Source of the DNA: Ureibacillus terrenus
Lineage (GTDB): Bacteria > Bacillota > Bacilli > Bacillales_A > Planococcaceae
Assembly (NCBI RefSeq): GCF_006569205.1
Contig: NZ_VIGD01000002.1
Location: 62,001 to 126,000, forward strand
Length of the DNA stretch: 64,000 bases
Direction of reading: 5' to 3'
The notes under the pieces: generated by a model
Told to the model about the DNA's origin: nothing
Database searches by the model: none
The model's input: the letters and a program-made list of their open reading frames with translations, nothing else
Position numbers and translations under genes: made by a program
Shown here: positions 42,665 through 53,688 of the stretch, one piece after another
How positions within the stretch are numbered: the stretch's first letter is position 1
Layout: each line of letters begins with the position of its first letter

Positions 42665-44632
42665 ATGGATGCAAAATCAATGTGGGTAAACGAAATAATT
42701 CAATCTTTAATGGATCTAGGTGGCACTGGTACACTTAACGAAATTTATGAAAAAATAAAAGAACGAGGAAATATTAATTTAGATAAATATGAAGATTGGC
42801 AAGCACAAGTACGGAGAAATATTTATCAGCATTCAAGTGATGCTAAAGAAGGGATATTTAGAGGAAAGCCTGGAGATAGTAGCGATCTTTTCTATTCTGT
42901 AAAAGGAAAAGGAAGTGGAGTATGGGGGTTAAGAAATTATTTATCAGAAAATAATGAGTCTATAAGAATAGGTCTTATAAAAATAATGGATGAGTATTTA
43001 GTAGAGAAAACAAAACCTTTTAAAGAAAATCCATTAGGTAATTTTGTAAGACACCAGATTACTTCTGAATTCGAAAAATTACCATTTATAAGTGAAAAAT
43101 ATAAAGTTGATGGTTCAGTGGGGACAGGGAAATGGGCAGCTGTTCCTTGGATTGCGATAATGAATACGGAAATTACCACATCTACACAAAGTGGCTACTA
43201 TATAGTTTATTTATTCAGTGAGGATATGAGAAAAGTATATTTAACTTTCGCCCAAGGAGTAACAAAAACTTCTAAGGTTGAAATGGAGAAAATAAAAAGA
43301 GAAATTAGAAGTTTATTGTCACCTAATACGCAATTTAAATACGAACCTAAAATCCAACTTGGTAAAGGTAATTTAGCGAAAAAATATGAAGATTCAGTTG
43401 CAATTTATATAGAATATGATAAAAATAATATTCCTTCTGATGAAGTACTTATTCAGGATCTATTTCAGATGGTGAGATTGTATGAAGACTTTGTAAAATT
43501 GAAAAAAGGAGAAAGTCAGATAAATAAAGATAATTTAGAGAATACCAATCAGGCTGATACAAATTTGAATTTAACAAATAATGAGGTTTTAGAACATATA
43601 TACAAATTCATTGAAAGTAAAGGATTATTTTATAGTTATGAAAACATTGTTAATTTATATTTATCACTAAGAACTAAACCCTTTGTTATCATCTCCGGCA
43701 TTTCTGGAACAGGAAAAACAAAAATTGTTCAACTTTTTGCGGAGGCGCTCGGTGCAACGGAAAGCAATGGCCAATTTCAATTGATTCCGGTACGCCCTGA
43801 TTGGAGCGATAGTTCGGAATTATTAGGATACGAAGATATTAAGGGGGAATTTGTAAAGAAACCTTTTCTGAAGATGGTAGAACATGCCATAGAATATCCT
43901 GAATTGCCACATTTTGTTCTGCTTGATGAAATGAACTTGGCCCGGGTGGAGTACTATTTTAGTGATGTATTGAGTGTCATGGAAAGCCGCAAAAAGGATA
44001 AGGATGGAAACTATACTTCATCCCCGCTAATTCAATATAAAGATGAAAATGAAGCCGAAAGAACGTTAATATTTCCAGGGAATCTCTATGTAATTGGAAC
44101 TGTTAACATGGATGAAACAACCCATACTTTCAGTAAAAAAGTGTTAGATCGCGCAAATACAATTGAATTTAATGATGTTGATTTAATGAATTTCGGTGCT
44201 TTTGAAAAAAATGACCATCCATTGGACCCGATTTGGGTTTCTAATAAAGTGTTAGAAGCAAAGTATATTTTTCTTAAGGATGTATTCGCAGAGCATGAGC
44301 CGCTTATCCGGAAAGTTTCTGAAATCATCAGCAGGATCAATGATTGTTTGAAGCCTATTTATGCCCAAGTTGGATATCGAGTGCGTGATGAGATTTGTTT
44401 CTACATGGTACATAATGCGGAAGCTGGAATGCTTCTTCCGGAAAATGAAGCGATGGATTTTTGCATCATGCAGAAAATTCTCCCGCGCATCAGCGGGACA
44501 GAGCATATAGTGCGCCATGTTTTAGAGAATTTGAAGGATGAACTTAGTCAGTATCCAAGATGTATTGCAAAACTTGAGGAAATGAAAAAGAGGTTGGATG
44601 AAAATGGCTTCACTTCCTTTTGGCTTACTTAG
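42665..44632 (+). CDS. mcrB: McrB-type GTPase of a McrBC restriction system
   Basis: The 655-residue protein has three parts: a winged-helix (HARE-HTH-like) N-terminus (about residues 1-88), an MrcB_N/DUF3578 domain (about 95-285; GTGKWAAVPWIAIMN), and an AAA+ GTPase (about 330-640). The motor has Walker A GISGTGKTK (about residues 343-351), Walker B VLLDEMNLARVEYYFSDVL and the McrB-type signature GTVNMDETTHTFSKKVLDRA. It should recognise modified or specific DNA and translocate, activating its nuclease partner. Codons are much more AT-rich than the neighbours. The downstream partner gene overlaps it but is broken. Confidence 0.88.
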   Translation: MDAKSMWVNEIIQSLMDLGGTGTLNEIYEKIKERGNINLDKYEDWQAQVRRNIYQHSSDAKEGIFRGKPGDSSDLFYSVKGKGSGVWGLRNYLSENNESIRIGLIKIMDEYLVEKTKPFKENPLGNFVRHQITSEFEKLPFISEKYKVDGSVGTGKWAAVPWIAIMNTEITTSTQSGYYIVYLFSEDMRKVYLTFAQGVTKTSKVEMEKIKREIRSLLSPNTQFKYEPKIQLGKGNLAKKYEDSVAIYIEYDKNNIPSDEVLIQDLFQMVRLYEDFVKLKKGESQINKDNLENTNQADTNLNLTNNEVLEHIYKFIESKGLFYSYENIVNLYLSLRTKPFVIISGISGTGKTKIVQLFAEALGATESNGQFQLIPVRPDWSDSSELLGYEDIKGEFVKKPFLKMVEHAIEYPELPHFVLLDEMNLARVEYYFSDVLSVMESRKKDKDGNYTSSPLIQYKDENEAERTLIFPGNLYVIGTVNMDETTHTFSKKVLDRANTIEFNDVDLMNFGAFEKNDHPLDPIWVSNKVLEAKYIFLKDVFAEHEPLIRKVSEIISRINDCLKPIYAQVGYRVRDEICFYMVHNAEAGMLLPENEAMDFCIMQKILPRISGTEHIVRHVLENLKDELSQYPRCIAKLEEMKKRLDENGFTSFWLT

Positions 44633-47069
44633 AAATGAACAGCTTGTTACCATCGAAACCGATGATCTTTATTTGTCCATATCAGGAGACCTTGATTTTG
44701 ATCGTTATCTTCAAGAGAGTTATAAATCCTTTATCGATCAACATGAAACAATGTATTTTAGTTGCAACGATCTAAATTCAACTGTGAAAATTTATGATGT
44801 AACCAGTAGACAATTAGTCGAGCAGCGGCAGGATAAATGTTTTCTGCCGCTTTTCTTTGAAAATGGCAGATATTTAACACAGGTGAAGCCTAAAAGGGAA
44901 AATGCGAGAATTCAGTTTTTTCACGAATATGAGGGATTTCGGAAGGCCATCCGTCCGGTTTTAGATACTAATATTTTAAGCGGAATTCTTTATTTCCAAA
45001 ATGAAGTAGGGTTCAGTAATTTTGAAATTCGAGATGAACAAGGTAACACGCTTTTATCTGTTGTGATGGAAGTATATCCGGCAAAATTGGATTATAAGAA
45101 TGACTATCGAGCCATTATAAAAGAAATCAGCGAAATCCTTTATATTGCCTATGATTTTATTAAACGGACTTTTTTAAAAGGTTCTGCGAAAGTCTATCAA
45201 GAGCCGACAGGGACTGAATTTTACAGGCTGATTGAAAGACATTTTGATGATTATATGAAAGCGGTAAATTTTGTGGAACAGAAACCCCATCACCGATTGA
45301 TCACCGTTTATGAAGAGGTTCGAGGAGATCGATTAAGAAAACAGGATACTGTTGGACGGGCTTATTTGAGAAAAAATGCAAAACTCCTTGAAGAAGTGAA
45401 AAAGGGGATAGCTTTAAATGGGAAACAATTAATGCCGATTAAAGGTCTCCTTATGAAAAAAATTCATACTTATGATACCCACGAAAACAAGATATATCAA
45501 AATTACATTGGAGCGTCTAAAGAGCCGCATCGAAAATTTATTGGAAGTGATTCAGAAGCCAAAGTTTGATATAGAACCTGATCAAGAAGTAATAAAACTT
45601 CTGAACAAAATGAAGAATCAAGTTTTAAAGAAACTGAAGACTCCTTTTTGGCAAAATATCGGCCGGTTGGATCGCCCGGTTATGAGCATGGTTTTGCAAA
45701 TGGACGGAGGAACCAGGTGCGGCCCTCTTTTACAAACTCAATCCCGGTTATGAGCATGGTTTTGCAAATGGCCCCGGGTTACCGGGATGTCTATCAAATT
45801 TACGCAACTCTGTCTAAAGGGATTATTTTGAGTGGTGAGATTTATAAAATGTCCATTAAAGATATTGCAAAGCTTTATGAATATTGGACTTTTTTGAGAT
45901 TGGGAAAAATCCTTCAAGAAAAATGTGATGAGATTGATCAAGATATTATAAAAACTACTAGTGATGGGTTGATTGTTAATCTTTCGGAACGCAGTGGAGC
46001 AACAAGAATATTCAAACATAAAACTACTGGCGAAATTATTAAGCTACAATATCAATACTCTACGGGAAAAAGTACAACGGTAAGGCAAATCCCTGATACG
46101 ATGCTTATGATTGAAAAATTGGGCAGAGACTACGATTATATGTATATTTTTGACGCGAAATACCGTATCAATTTTGGCGCTGAAGAAAGCCCATGGGGAC
46201 CGGGACCGATGGAAGATGATATCAACACAATGCATCGATATCGGGATGCCATTGTGGCTGAAAAAGAAGGAAGTTATGAACGGATTGCATTTGGCGCCTA
46301 TGTTTTATTTCCGTGGAATGAAGAAGACAAATATAAGGAGCATCCATTATTTAAAAGTATTGGAAAAGTCAATATTGGCGGCCTTCCATTTTTGCCGAAA
46401 GCGACAGATTTAGTTGAAAGCCTTATTGATAATTTATTGAATAAAACGGCCGATGAACTGCAGGAAGAAGAGATATTGCCAATCGGAACGAAGGAGTTTT
46501 TGTATAAAGATGATTCGGAATATGTATTAGTTGTTCCCCTTGGGAATTCAAAGGAATTAACCGTTCGAATAATGGAAGAAAAGTTGCCAAAGCGGTGGAA
46601 TAGAGCGAAGAAAATAGCTTTGTGCACTTCAAACGGCATCCATCATGAGAGTTTTATAAAGAACATTATCCGTGATGGAAAACATATTGTTTTTGAAGTT
46701 GAAAGCTGGCCGTCGCCATTGAATGAGATTAAATCTAATGGTTACACATTAGCGGAGCCCATTTTGATTAAAGAGCATCTTTATCATGGTGCATATACAA
46801 TACCTGAACTTTTACTCGAAGATAATCTCCAGCGCCAGTTTTTGAAAATGTTAAAAGAGGTTGCTGGTCATGTAGATATTGGGTTGAGCACAAAAGCAGT
46901 TGCACAAAATACGAGAATTTCATTTTTTCAAGTAGGCAACCATATATTCCATTGGGGAAGCAAGTCGTTGTTTCATGAATATAATGGAAACATCATCAAG
47001 GAGATTTCATTAAAGGAATTAGAAGAAAATCTGTTTGAAATGTTTAAAGAGCTGGCAGCCAATATTTAG
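44604..47069 (+). pseudogene. mcrC: McrC-type DUF2357/PD-(D/E)XK nuclease gene, broken twice
   Basis: ATG 44604 (ribosome site GAGGTTGG) opens a DUF2357 protein overlapping the end of mcrB. Frame is lost at the A run 45499-45502 in YDTHENKIYQ; removing one A continues as ITLERLKSRIENLLEVIQ. A 68-bp tandem duplication (29-bp direct repeats at 45675 and 45743) then shifts it again. After it the frame returns as MAPGYRDVYQIYATLSKG and runs to 47069, including the nuclease core YMYIFDAKYRINFG (D-x-K). With both lesions repaired the protein would be about 800 residues. As written, the nuclease domain could be made only by internal initiation, so the pair is probably inactive or phase-variable. Confidence 0.82.
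45675..45771 (+). repeat. 68-bp tandem duplication with 29-bp direct repeats
   Basis: The 29-bp sequence starting CCCGGTTATGAGCATGG and ending GCAAATGG occurs at 45675-45703 and 45743-45771. The interval of 68 bp is not a multiple of three, so gain or loss of one unit toggles the frame of the mcrC-type gene. Loss of one copy would join PVMSMVLQM directly to APGYRDVYQ. Confidence 0.9.
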
Positions 47070-47097
47070 CTGCCAGCTCTTTTTATACAGAGTAAAC

Positions 47098-50000
47098 TCA
47101 TCTTTCCTCCAACGGATAAATATCCACAAGGTAAGGTCTTGGTGGCAACAGTTTTCCGTTTCTGTCTCGGACAGGGCCGTAGAAGATGCATTGGCCTTTC
47201 CGCAAGTTTTTCAGCTTGGATTCCCATTCTTTGCGTTCGGCGTTGTTTTGGGTCAGGTTCTCCGCGATGGTGGAGATTTCGTTCTCCATCGGGGCGAAGT
47301 ACACTTTTACGGCCGCGTTTTGCAGGCGGCTGATGGCATCGCTCGAGAATCCGCCTTTCAGGAATTGGGTCGAGAACCATCCGGACCAGCCGAATTTCCG
47401 TCCTTCCACCAAAATTTTGGAGCTCGGCGCATCATTGCCGAAGTCGAGCCGTTGCGCTTCGTCCAGCACCACCGGGAACGGCAGGTTTTTGTTGCCGTGC
47501 TGCAATTTGTAGTACCACAAATCCCACAATACAAATTCCGTAATCATTTTTTGGACGTCCGGTGAGTAGCCTGTCAACTGGATAATGAACACTTTCCCTT
47601 TTTCCTTTTCTAAGAAGGACCAGTCGAAGTTTTTCTCGTAGTCGAACGGATTTTTGTCGATCAACAGATTCATTTGCGAAACGGCCGTCTTCGCAGGATT
47701 GGATCCGTCCTCCTCCAGCAGCTCCCGGAGCAGTTGCAGATTCATCTTTTCGTCGTATCGCGACATGCCTCTCATGACCGCCTGATAGATGGCATTGAGC
47801 TGTTGGATGCCGAGGGAAGGGTAGATGGATCCGATGACGTTCTTGATTCTTTCCGCCACATCCGAATCATCTTCCAGAATGACGATATCCTCGTCGAGGA
47901 TTTTCTGGTTCCGTTTGAACGGATTGATTGGAAACTTTTTGGCCAGAACGATGAACTGTTCCAAATTGGCACCCAATTTGGCTTTGAATTCCTCTTCCAA
48001 TTGGGACTTCTTGTATCCGTCCGTATAATCGATGACAATGCTGGAAATGCCGTGTTTCGCCAATTCCCAGAGCAGACATTGGATGAAGTAGGTTTTTCCT
48101 TGGCCGGACCGGCCTGTAATGGACAGGTGGCGGTTCGCAAGCTGCGGATTTCCGAATTCCCAATAGAGGGTCTGGTTTGAACCGGAAATCGCGCCGATTG
48201 GAATGCGAATCTCCGATAATGGCGACTTGGCGGCTGATTTCTTTGTTAATTCTTCATCGTTTGAAGAATTGTCGAGAATGTAGCTGTCGTTCTCCTTTTC
48301 TCCGACCAGCCCTATATGATGATCGGGCTCATCATATTTAAATGGCGGAGCTTCTTCGTTGGAAACCGGTTCTTTTTGTCCGTCATTGCCGCCGTTTTCC
48401 GGAATCCCAGACGCGTCCGACACAGATTCCATTTCATCCCTCACAAGCGGCTGAACGGCATTTTCCCTCAGACTTTCCTTTATTTGTTCAGGAGCATATT
48501 GGTTGTAGAGCAGCTTTTCCGGTATGAAATCCATGAAGCCGCTTAGCATTTTGTCCAAGATCTGCTGGTTGTCCATCACCAAGCCTGCATAGGCATCTTC
48601 TTCGATGAAGCTGAGTTTAAGGATGTTGTCCTCCAGTTCAGCGGAACGGAATCCGTAATCTTTTCTGAAGTTCAGTACGGCACCCTGGCCGATGTATTGT
48701 TCGAGATGCCGCGCGATCGTGAATCGGTCGTTCAACAATTTCACTTTCAGACTGTGGACCCGGTTGTATTTTTCATCGGACCATAAACCGTTTGAATGCA
48801 ATTTTTTGGCGTTGGAAAGCAGGATTTGGGCAAAGAAATTCCGGAAGAATTTCTTTTTGAAGCTGTTTTCGCCCGGCTGATCGATCAACGCCTCTTTGAA
48901 CAGTCGGCTCGTCTTTTCGATTTGGATATTCGCTTTTGCCGTCTGCAGATTGCCGATTTTGACTTCGACAGGATAAACATGCAGATACAATGCATCGTCA
49001 ATTTCTTCGATGCCCATCAAAAGAATGTCATCGCTATGTTTGCCTTTCGAATTTAAATTTTTCGCGGAGAAAATGGCTTCCGATTTGTTGAGTTTCGTTG
49101 CGGATGCCACCCGCAAAATTTCTTCCAGTGAAATCGGAATCCAAATGATATTCGAATGGTGGAAGTAGCATTCCAAATATTTCATGGCGGCGATGATGCT
49201 GATTTTTTCCCTTGCGAAATGACCTTTGCTGCCGATGATTCTCAATAGCCATTCCCCGTTTATGGAATTGAAGGATTTGATTGCCAGATCGATATTCTCG
49301 TCGGATACTTTCACTTTTTCGGACAGATAATCCGCAATCACTTTTTTGTACTGTTTTGATTTATCGGTAACCGTGATGGCATCGTATGAATCGGAAGAAG
49401 TGTATTGGTCGTTGTAATGGATGACCAGAATGTCCGAACTTGACTGCTGGAAAAAGTCCAAGTCCACTCCCGGGTCGATGAAAGTGACCCAATGGGAAGC
49501 TTTATAAATCTTATTCAACAGCGATTTTCCTTCTGTCGAAGTGCTGAGTACGATTGATTTGTTTTTTGTGTAGGAATTCATTCCTTCATTTTGCATGTTG
49601 TAAGAAAGTTCATTGTAGCATGCAGCCAAGGTGATCAAATCGTTTTTCTCTTCCGGAGCGTTCATCAGGCCGAATCCGGAACGGTAGTCGGAATCGCTGG
49701 CGATCGATACCACCGACGAGATCATGCCGTTTAACGAGATGCCGGTTTCCAGTTTGTCGACCGGATGTGAAGCATCGATGTCCTGGGTCGGAATTTTATA
49801 GAATGATATATGGGCATAAGAGAAATCGGTATTCGGCGTAAGTTCCATTTTGTAATAATTGATGTGTTCCCTGATGATCCGCAGCACATCAACCGGATCA
49901 AAGTCTTTGGAGCTGAGGCTGATATCGAATTCCGTCTCCACTTTATCCGGCGTTTGAAGGGAAGAGAAGATTTCGAAATGGCTCGGGGAATCGATGTCCT

Positions 50001-52338
50001 CGCGGTACAAACCTACCTGTACCGGAATCATGCCGCCTGGGCCCCTGGATTCCAAATGCTTTTTCAGGAAATTGCAAATACCTTTGACGACTTCCCTGTC
50101 ATTATGAATTTGAATAATGTTCAGGAACAACGGAGAATGGGAGCTTTCCAAAAATAGATAATCGAAGTGCTGGATAAACTGTTTCATCTTTTCTTCCACG
50201 ACGTTCGCCAAATATTCGTTTGCCGATCCGACCGTCACCAATTTTTCCGGCTCGTATTCATGCCATTCCGGATATTTGGCGTTCATCGTCGGTCTGTATA
50301 GCGAATTTTTGTCCGAATAGATGAACGGCAGGAGGTTTCTCGGATGCAGTTTTTCAAGGATGGTACTGTCCAGTACTTCATCGCCGATCGTGTTTTCAAG
50401 GTTCAATTGATAGACCACATTCAATGGATGCAAAGGTGTGAGCCATATTTTTTCGTTTTTCTTGATTGTTCCGAGTTTAAAGATATTTTTTTGCGCGGTT
50501 GATAAAAGCGAATCTTCCTTGATGGACTGGATCGCTTCAATTACCGATGACACATAATTTTTTGCCAAAGTCTGCAATTCTTCATCCATATAAGCCAGGC
50601 TCGGCAGTCGATTATGGCCGGAGAAGTAGTCAAGGTATGCGCGGTAATGGTCCAATATTTCTGCAGGCAGGGCGGAATCCGCGACCTTTTCATCATCCGC
50701 AATGTAAAGATATTTGTTCTCCACCCATTCTTTCTCAAGCAGAAGGATGTTTTTAAAATCTTCGTGCGGATAATAGGTGGCCGTTCCTTGTTTCAATCTG
50801 TCATTTTCAAGATAAAAATGTTCGCGTTTTTCCCTTTTCAATTTCCATACTCTTCCGGCCGTAATCGGGTAGGATTTGATATCGGTATCTTTAAACTCGA
50901 ATGTTAAGTATTTTCCGGCAACCGATAAATTAAATGTCAATGAATCGTCTTCCCAAGCGGAAGAATTTACGGAAATGATCAGCTTTTCGTTTGGATTTTT
51001 TTGGACCGTTTCATAAGGCTCTTTTATCTCATGCGGAATTTCTGTTTCGCCGGAGCCAATGGCTGTTTTCTCGTCTTCATATTTGAGCAATATATGCTGA
51101 TCCGAACCCTTGATGACCACTTCATAGATGGATTCAATGCCTTCCAACTCTTTTTCGGGGAATGGCACGATGCAAAAATTGAATTCATAGCGGGATTGGC
51201 TGTCGCCATTATGTTTATATACGATTTTATAAAACGCGACTTCTTCGGAGCAGGGAAGGGTGACTTTTAATTTCTTCCCGCTGACACTGGCAAAAGGGGC
51301 GCTTTTTTTATCGATAAATTGTTTTTTCAGATAATCATCAAATTCAAATGTCATCTGGATAGCCGGATCTTTGTTTTCATTGAAGACGATGATATGTCTT
51401 TTGCGTTTGCCTGCCTTTGTTTCCAATTGCGGTTTTTCCCAATATGTAACATTTTTGTTCAGCTTTTTGGTTTCATCGCTTAGATATTGGAAGGAATGTT
51501 TTACATTGTCATAGGCATTGTTTACTTGGGCAAACTGTGTTTTGTACCAATCTTCTTTCTTCAGTGCCGGAATGATTTTTTCGTCAAAATATTTTTCGAG
51601 TTCAGTGTCCAACGTTTCATAATCATGGATTCTTTGGACCGTCTCAAACAGACGGTGGTTCTTGTCCAAACGCTCTTTGATTTCTGACGGTTTCAAATAG
51701 CAGTTCTTTCCAAGCTCCTTGTCCGGAAATAGATTGAGCGATTTGAAGTCTTCTTCGGCAACGATTCCTTTGTTGATCAGCGCGATGATATCCGCGTAAT
51801 CCCAGATGGATGTTTGGATAACAAGATCTTCGAGCTTTCTATCCAAGTGGAATTTGATGATCTCTTTTTCGGAAACAGAAAGCGCATTGTTGAAGTCAAG
51901 TTCTTCTTTGATGAAATTGGTAATGCTTCTTACATTGAACGGCATCCCTTTTTGTTGAAGGTCTTTGCTTCCTCCGCTGATACTGTCCAGGGACAGATGG
52001 GAAATGCTGATCAATGCGGTATTTTTCCAATCGCCTTCCTGATCGCTTGCCAAATTCCGCAAAGTGACCAAAAAATCAGGTGTAATGCCATTGATTGTAG
52101 CGGCAATGACCACTTTGATTCCATCGATGTTCAATGCAAAGGTTTCATAAGGCGTTCCGTGTTCATGCTGGTAAATAAATTCCTCGGATATCGGAAGGCT
52201 CCTTAAAGCTTCATAAAATTCTTTTACATGTTGTTCATAATCGAATTGAAGATAGAAACGTTCTCCGCCTTCAAGCTTCTGGCCTTTTAAAAACTCTACA
52301 AGTTTGTTGGACATATATTCATAAAATTGGTTTAACAT
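47098..52338 (-). CDS. dptH: DNA phosphorothioation-dependent restriction protein DptH
   Basis: The largest gene of the window encodes about 1746 residues. The C-terminal 400 residues are a HerA/FtsK-like motor ATPase with Walker A TGRSGQGKTY (about residue 1410) and Walker B FPVVLDEAQRLDFG (about 1625). The long N-terminal part has no obvious catalytic motif. Size, order after dptF and dptG, and motor type fit DptH (DndH), which with DptF and DptG cuts DNA lacking phosphorothioate marks. The start at ATG 52338 has GGTGAT seven bases upstream; ATG 52347 or a GTG at 52353 are alternatives. It overlaps the end of dptG and converges on the mcrC-type gene. Confidence 0.8.
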   Translation of the reverse strand: MLNQFYEYMSNKLVEFLKGQKLEGGERFYLQFDYEQHVKEFYEALRSLPISEEFIYQHEHGTPYETFALNIDGIKVVIAATINGITPDFLVTLRNLASDQEGDWKNTALISISHLSLDSISGGSKDLQQKGMPFNVRSITNFIKEELDFNNALSVSEKEIIKFHLDRKLEDLVIQTSIWDYADIIALINKGIVAEEDFKSLNLFPDKELGKNCYLKPSEIKERLDKNHRLFETVQRIHDYETLDTELEKYFDEKIIPALKKEDWYKTQFAQVNNAYDNVKHSFQYLSDETKKLNKNVTYWEKPQLETKAGKRKRHIIVFNENKDPAIQMTFEFDDYLKKQFIDKKSAPFASVSGKKLKVTLPCSEEVAFYKIVYKHNGDSQSRYEFNFCIVPFPEKELEGIESIYEVVIKGSDQHILLKYEDEKTAIGSGETEIPHEIKEPYETVQKNPNEKLIISVNSSAWEDDSLTFNLSVAGKYLTFEFKDTDIKSYPITAGRVWKLKREKREHFYLENDRLKQGTATYYPHEDFKNILLLEKEWVENKYLYIADDEKVADSALPAEILDHYRAYLDYFSGHNRLPSLAYMDEELQTLAKNYVSSVIEAIQSIKEDSLLSTAQKNIFKLGTIKKNEKIWLTPLHPLNVVYQLNLENTIGDEVLDSTILEKLHPRNLLPFIYSDKNSLYRPTMNAKYPEWHEYEPEKLVTVGSANEYLANVVEEKMKQFIQHFDYLFLESSHSPLFLNIIQIHNDREVVKGICNFLKKHLESRGPGGMIPVQVGLYREDIDSPSHFEIFSSLQTPDKVETEFDISLSSKDFDPVDVLRIIREHINYYKMELTPNTDFSYAHISFYKIPTQDIDASHPVDKLETGISLNGMISSVVSIASDSDYRSGFGLMNAPEEKNDLITLAACYNELSYNMQNEGMNSYTKNKSIVLSTSTEGKSLLNKIYKASHWVTFIDPGVDLDFFQQSSSDILVIHYNDQYTSSDSYDAITVTDKSKQYKKVIADYLSEKVKVSDENIDLAIKSFNSINGEWLLRIIGSKGHFAREKISIIAAMKYLECYFHHSNIIWIPISLEEILRVASATKLNKSEAIFSAKNLNSKGKHSDDILLMGIEEIDDALYLHVYPVEVKIGNLQTAKANIQIEKTSRLFKEALIDQPGENSFKKKFFRNFFAQILLSNAKKLHSNGLWSDEKYNRVHSLKVKLLNDRFTIARHLEQYIGQGAVLNFRKDYGFRSAELEDNILKLSFIEEDAYAGLVMDNQQILDKMLSGFMDFIPEKLLYNQYAPEQIKESLRENAVQPLVRDEMESVSDASGIPENGGNDGQKEPVSNEEAPPFKYDEPDHHIGLVGEKENDSYILDNSSNDEELTKKSAAKSPLSEIRIPIGAISGSNQTLYWEFGNPQLANRHLSITGRSGQGKTYFIQCLLWELAKHGISSIVIDYTDGYKKSQLEEEFKAKLGANLEQFIVLAKKFPINPFKRNQKILDEDIVILEDDSDVAERIKNVIGSIYPSLGIQQLNAIYQAVMRGMSRYDEKMNLQLLRELLEEDGSNPAKTAVSQMNLLIDKNPFDYEKNFDWSFLEKEKGKVFIIQLTGYSPDVQKMITEFVLWDLWYYKLQHGNKNLPFPVVLDEAQRLDFGNDAPSSKILVEGRKFGWSGWFSTQFLKGGFSSDAISRLQNAAVKVYFAPMENEISTIAENLTQNNAERKEWESKLKNLRKGQCIFYGPVRDRNGKLLPPRPYLVDIYPLEER

Positions 52339-53683
52339 ATTGTGCATCACCACTGTCGCTTCTTTTCTCGATTAAGTTTAGTTTGTTGAACAATTCGATG
52401 ATTTCCTCTTGGGAATATCTGTCGAAAAATACCCCGCGTCTCTCAAATTCCTTGAACAATTGTTTTAAAGATATTTTTTCTTTTTTGACCGAAACGGCGG
52501 TCAATAAAATCAGGAAATCTTGCGAGACATTGAGCGTGTTCCCGAGAGACCCGCGGGATTTGATGAAATATAATTTTCCTATCTCATTGATTGCCAGAGC
52601 GTACCGATACCTTGTTTCCAAAGGCAATCCTTCGTTTAACTGATGTTGAAGCTGTCTTATGGCATCCTCCAAAGTGGACATTTTCCGGATTTCCTCGTTG
52701 TTCCCCAAAACGATTTCCGTGTATTCTTGTGTCCATGTGTAGATATCTTCCAATATTTGTGCTTGTTTTTCTTGGCCAAGTTCATTGAAGATAGCCTGCA
52801 ATTCGAGATAGTTTTTATTTTCGGTGCCAAAAATAAAGTTCAAGTGTTCCAGGGTATTCACATGGGTCAACAATTTTCTGGCATTGGCAGTGATCTGTTT
52901 GTAACCCGTTGTCACAGCCCTTCTGCTGCGGTTTGTTTTTTCCCAGTCCAGATTATAATAAACCGGAGTGGGGTGATCCGGATCCATCTTTTCAAATTGA
53001 TTGAGTTTCATTGTCATTTGAGTGATGGAATAGAAATAGTAGTAGGCAAAGAATAGATTAATGTGATTCATGAAAAATTCCCGGTTGGTTAACAGAATTT
53101 TTAAATCTTCCAGGAACAGTTCGCGGATGAACGGAAGGGCAGGCGAATACTTCCGTTTTATTTCCGATTTTTCCAAAGCCGGCAAATGCTCGATGATGAG
53201 GCGTGACAGAACGTGTTCCGAGCTGCTCACCGCAAAAAAATCACTGAGAATATCTTCGTTTTCTCCAATCAATGAATCATAAATATATTGGGCAATTTCG
53301 CTTTCCCCGACCGATTCTTTTGATTCGGAAAGGGGAATGTATTTATAGATGATCGGATGAAATATTCTCATATTACCGGACTGATATATAAAGGTATCTA
53401 CTATCCTTTCCAAATGGGGCTTATCTTCGTCGTCGGCCATGACGGTGTCGCAAATGCTCCTGATCAAACTGTCTCTTTCAATGGATGCGGACTTTACTCC
53501 GGCGATATTGCGAAATAGCTGCCCCAGTACAGGAGAGAATCCGTTTTTAAACTTCGCTCTTTCGGGATTTCTTGTCTGGAAGGGCAGAAACGCAGTTTTC
53601 TTGTTAATTGTATGCTTCAGTGTCTTCTTTCCATTTGTTTCTTTGACATTTAACGATTTTCGCAAATCCTCTAATCCGTGCAA
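52319..53683 (-). CDS. dptG: DNA phosphorothioation-dependent restriction protein DptG
   Basis: The 454-residue protein is mostly helical and without a recognisable catalytic motif. It is assigned as DptG from its length, its position between the ATPases dptF and dptH, and family wording such as AFLPFQTRNPERAKFKNGFSPVLGQ near the N-terminus and the ending RYSQEEIIELFNKLNLIEKRSDSGDAQYVKPIL. In characterised systems it is an essential subunit of the restriction complex. The start is TTG 53683, with GGGAG eleven bases before it, five bases after the dptF stop, so it is probably translated by coupling. Confidence 0.72.
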   Translation of the reverse strand: MHGLEDLRKSLNVKETNGKKTLKHTINKKTAFLPFQTRNPERAKFKNGFSPVLGQLFRNIAGVKSASIERDSLIRSICDTVMADDEDKPHLERIVDTFIYQSGNMRIFHPIIYKYIPLSESKESVGESEIAQYIYDSLIGENEDILSDFFAVSSSEHVLSRLIIEHLPALEKSEIKRKYSPALPFIRELFLEDLKILLTNREFFMNHINLFFAYYYFYSITQMTMKLNQFEKMDPDHPTPVYYNLDWEKTNRSRRAVTTGYKQITANARKLLTHVNTLEHLNFIFGTENKNYLELQAIFNELGQEKQAQILEDIYTWTQEYTEIVLGNNEEIRKMSTLEDAIRQLQHQLNEGLPLETRYRYALAINEIGKLYFIKSRGSLGNTLNVSQDFLILLTAVSVKKEKISLKQLFKEFERRGVFFDRYSQEEIIELFNKLNLIEKRSDSGDAQYVKPIL

Positions 53684-53688
53684 CTAAA

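Noticed and set aside
42665..44632. Dnd/Ssp modification gene
   Set aside because: The motor has McrB-specific motifs and an MrcB_N domain, with no cysteine desulfurase or PAPS-reductase-like features.
47035..47565. Plus-strand frames opposite dptH (several of 100-176 codons)
   Set aside because: They are antisense shadows of the intact 1746-residue gene, without ribosome sites.
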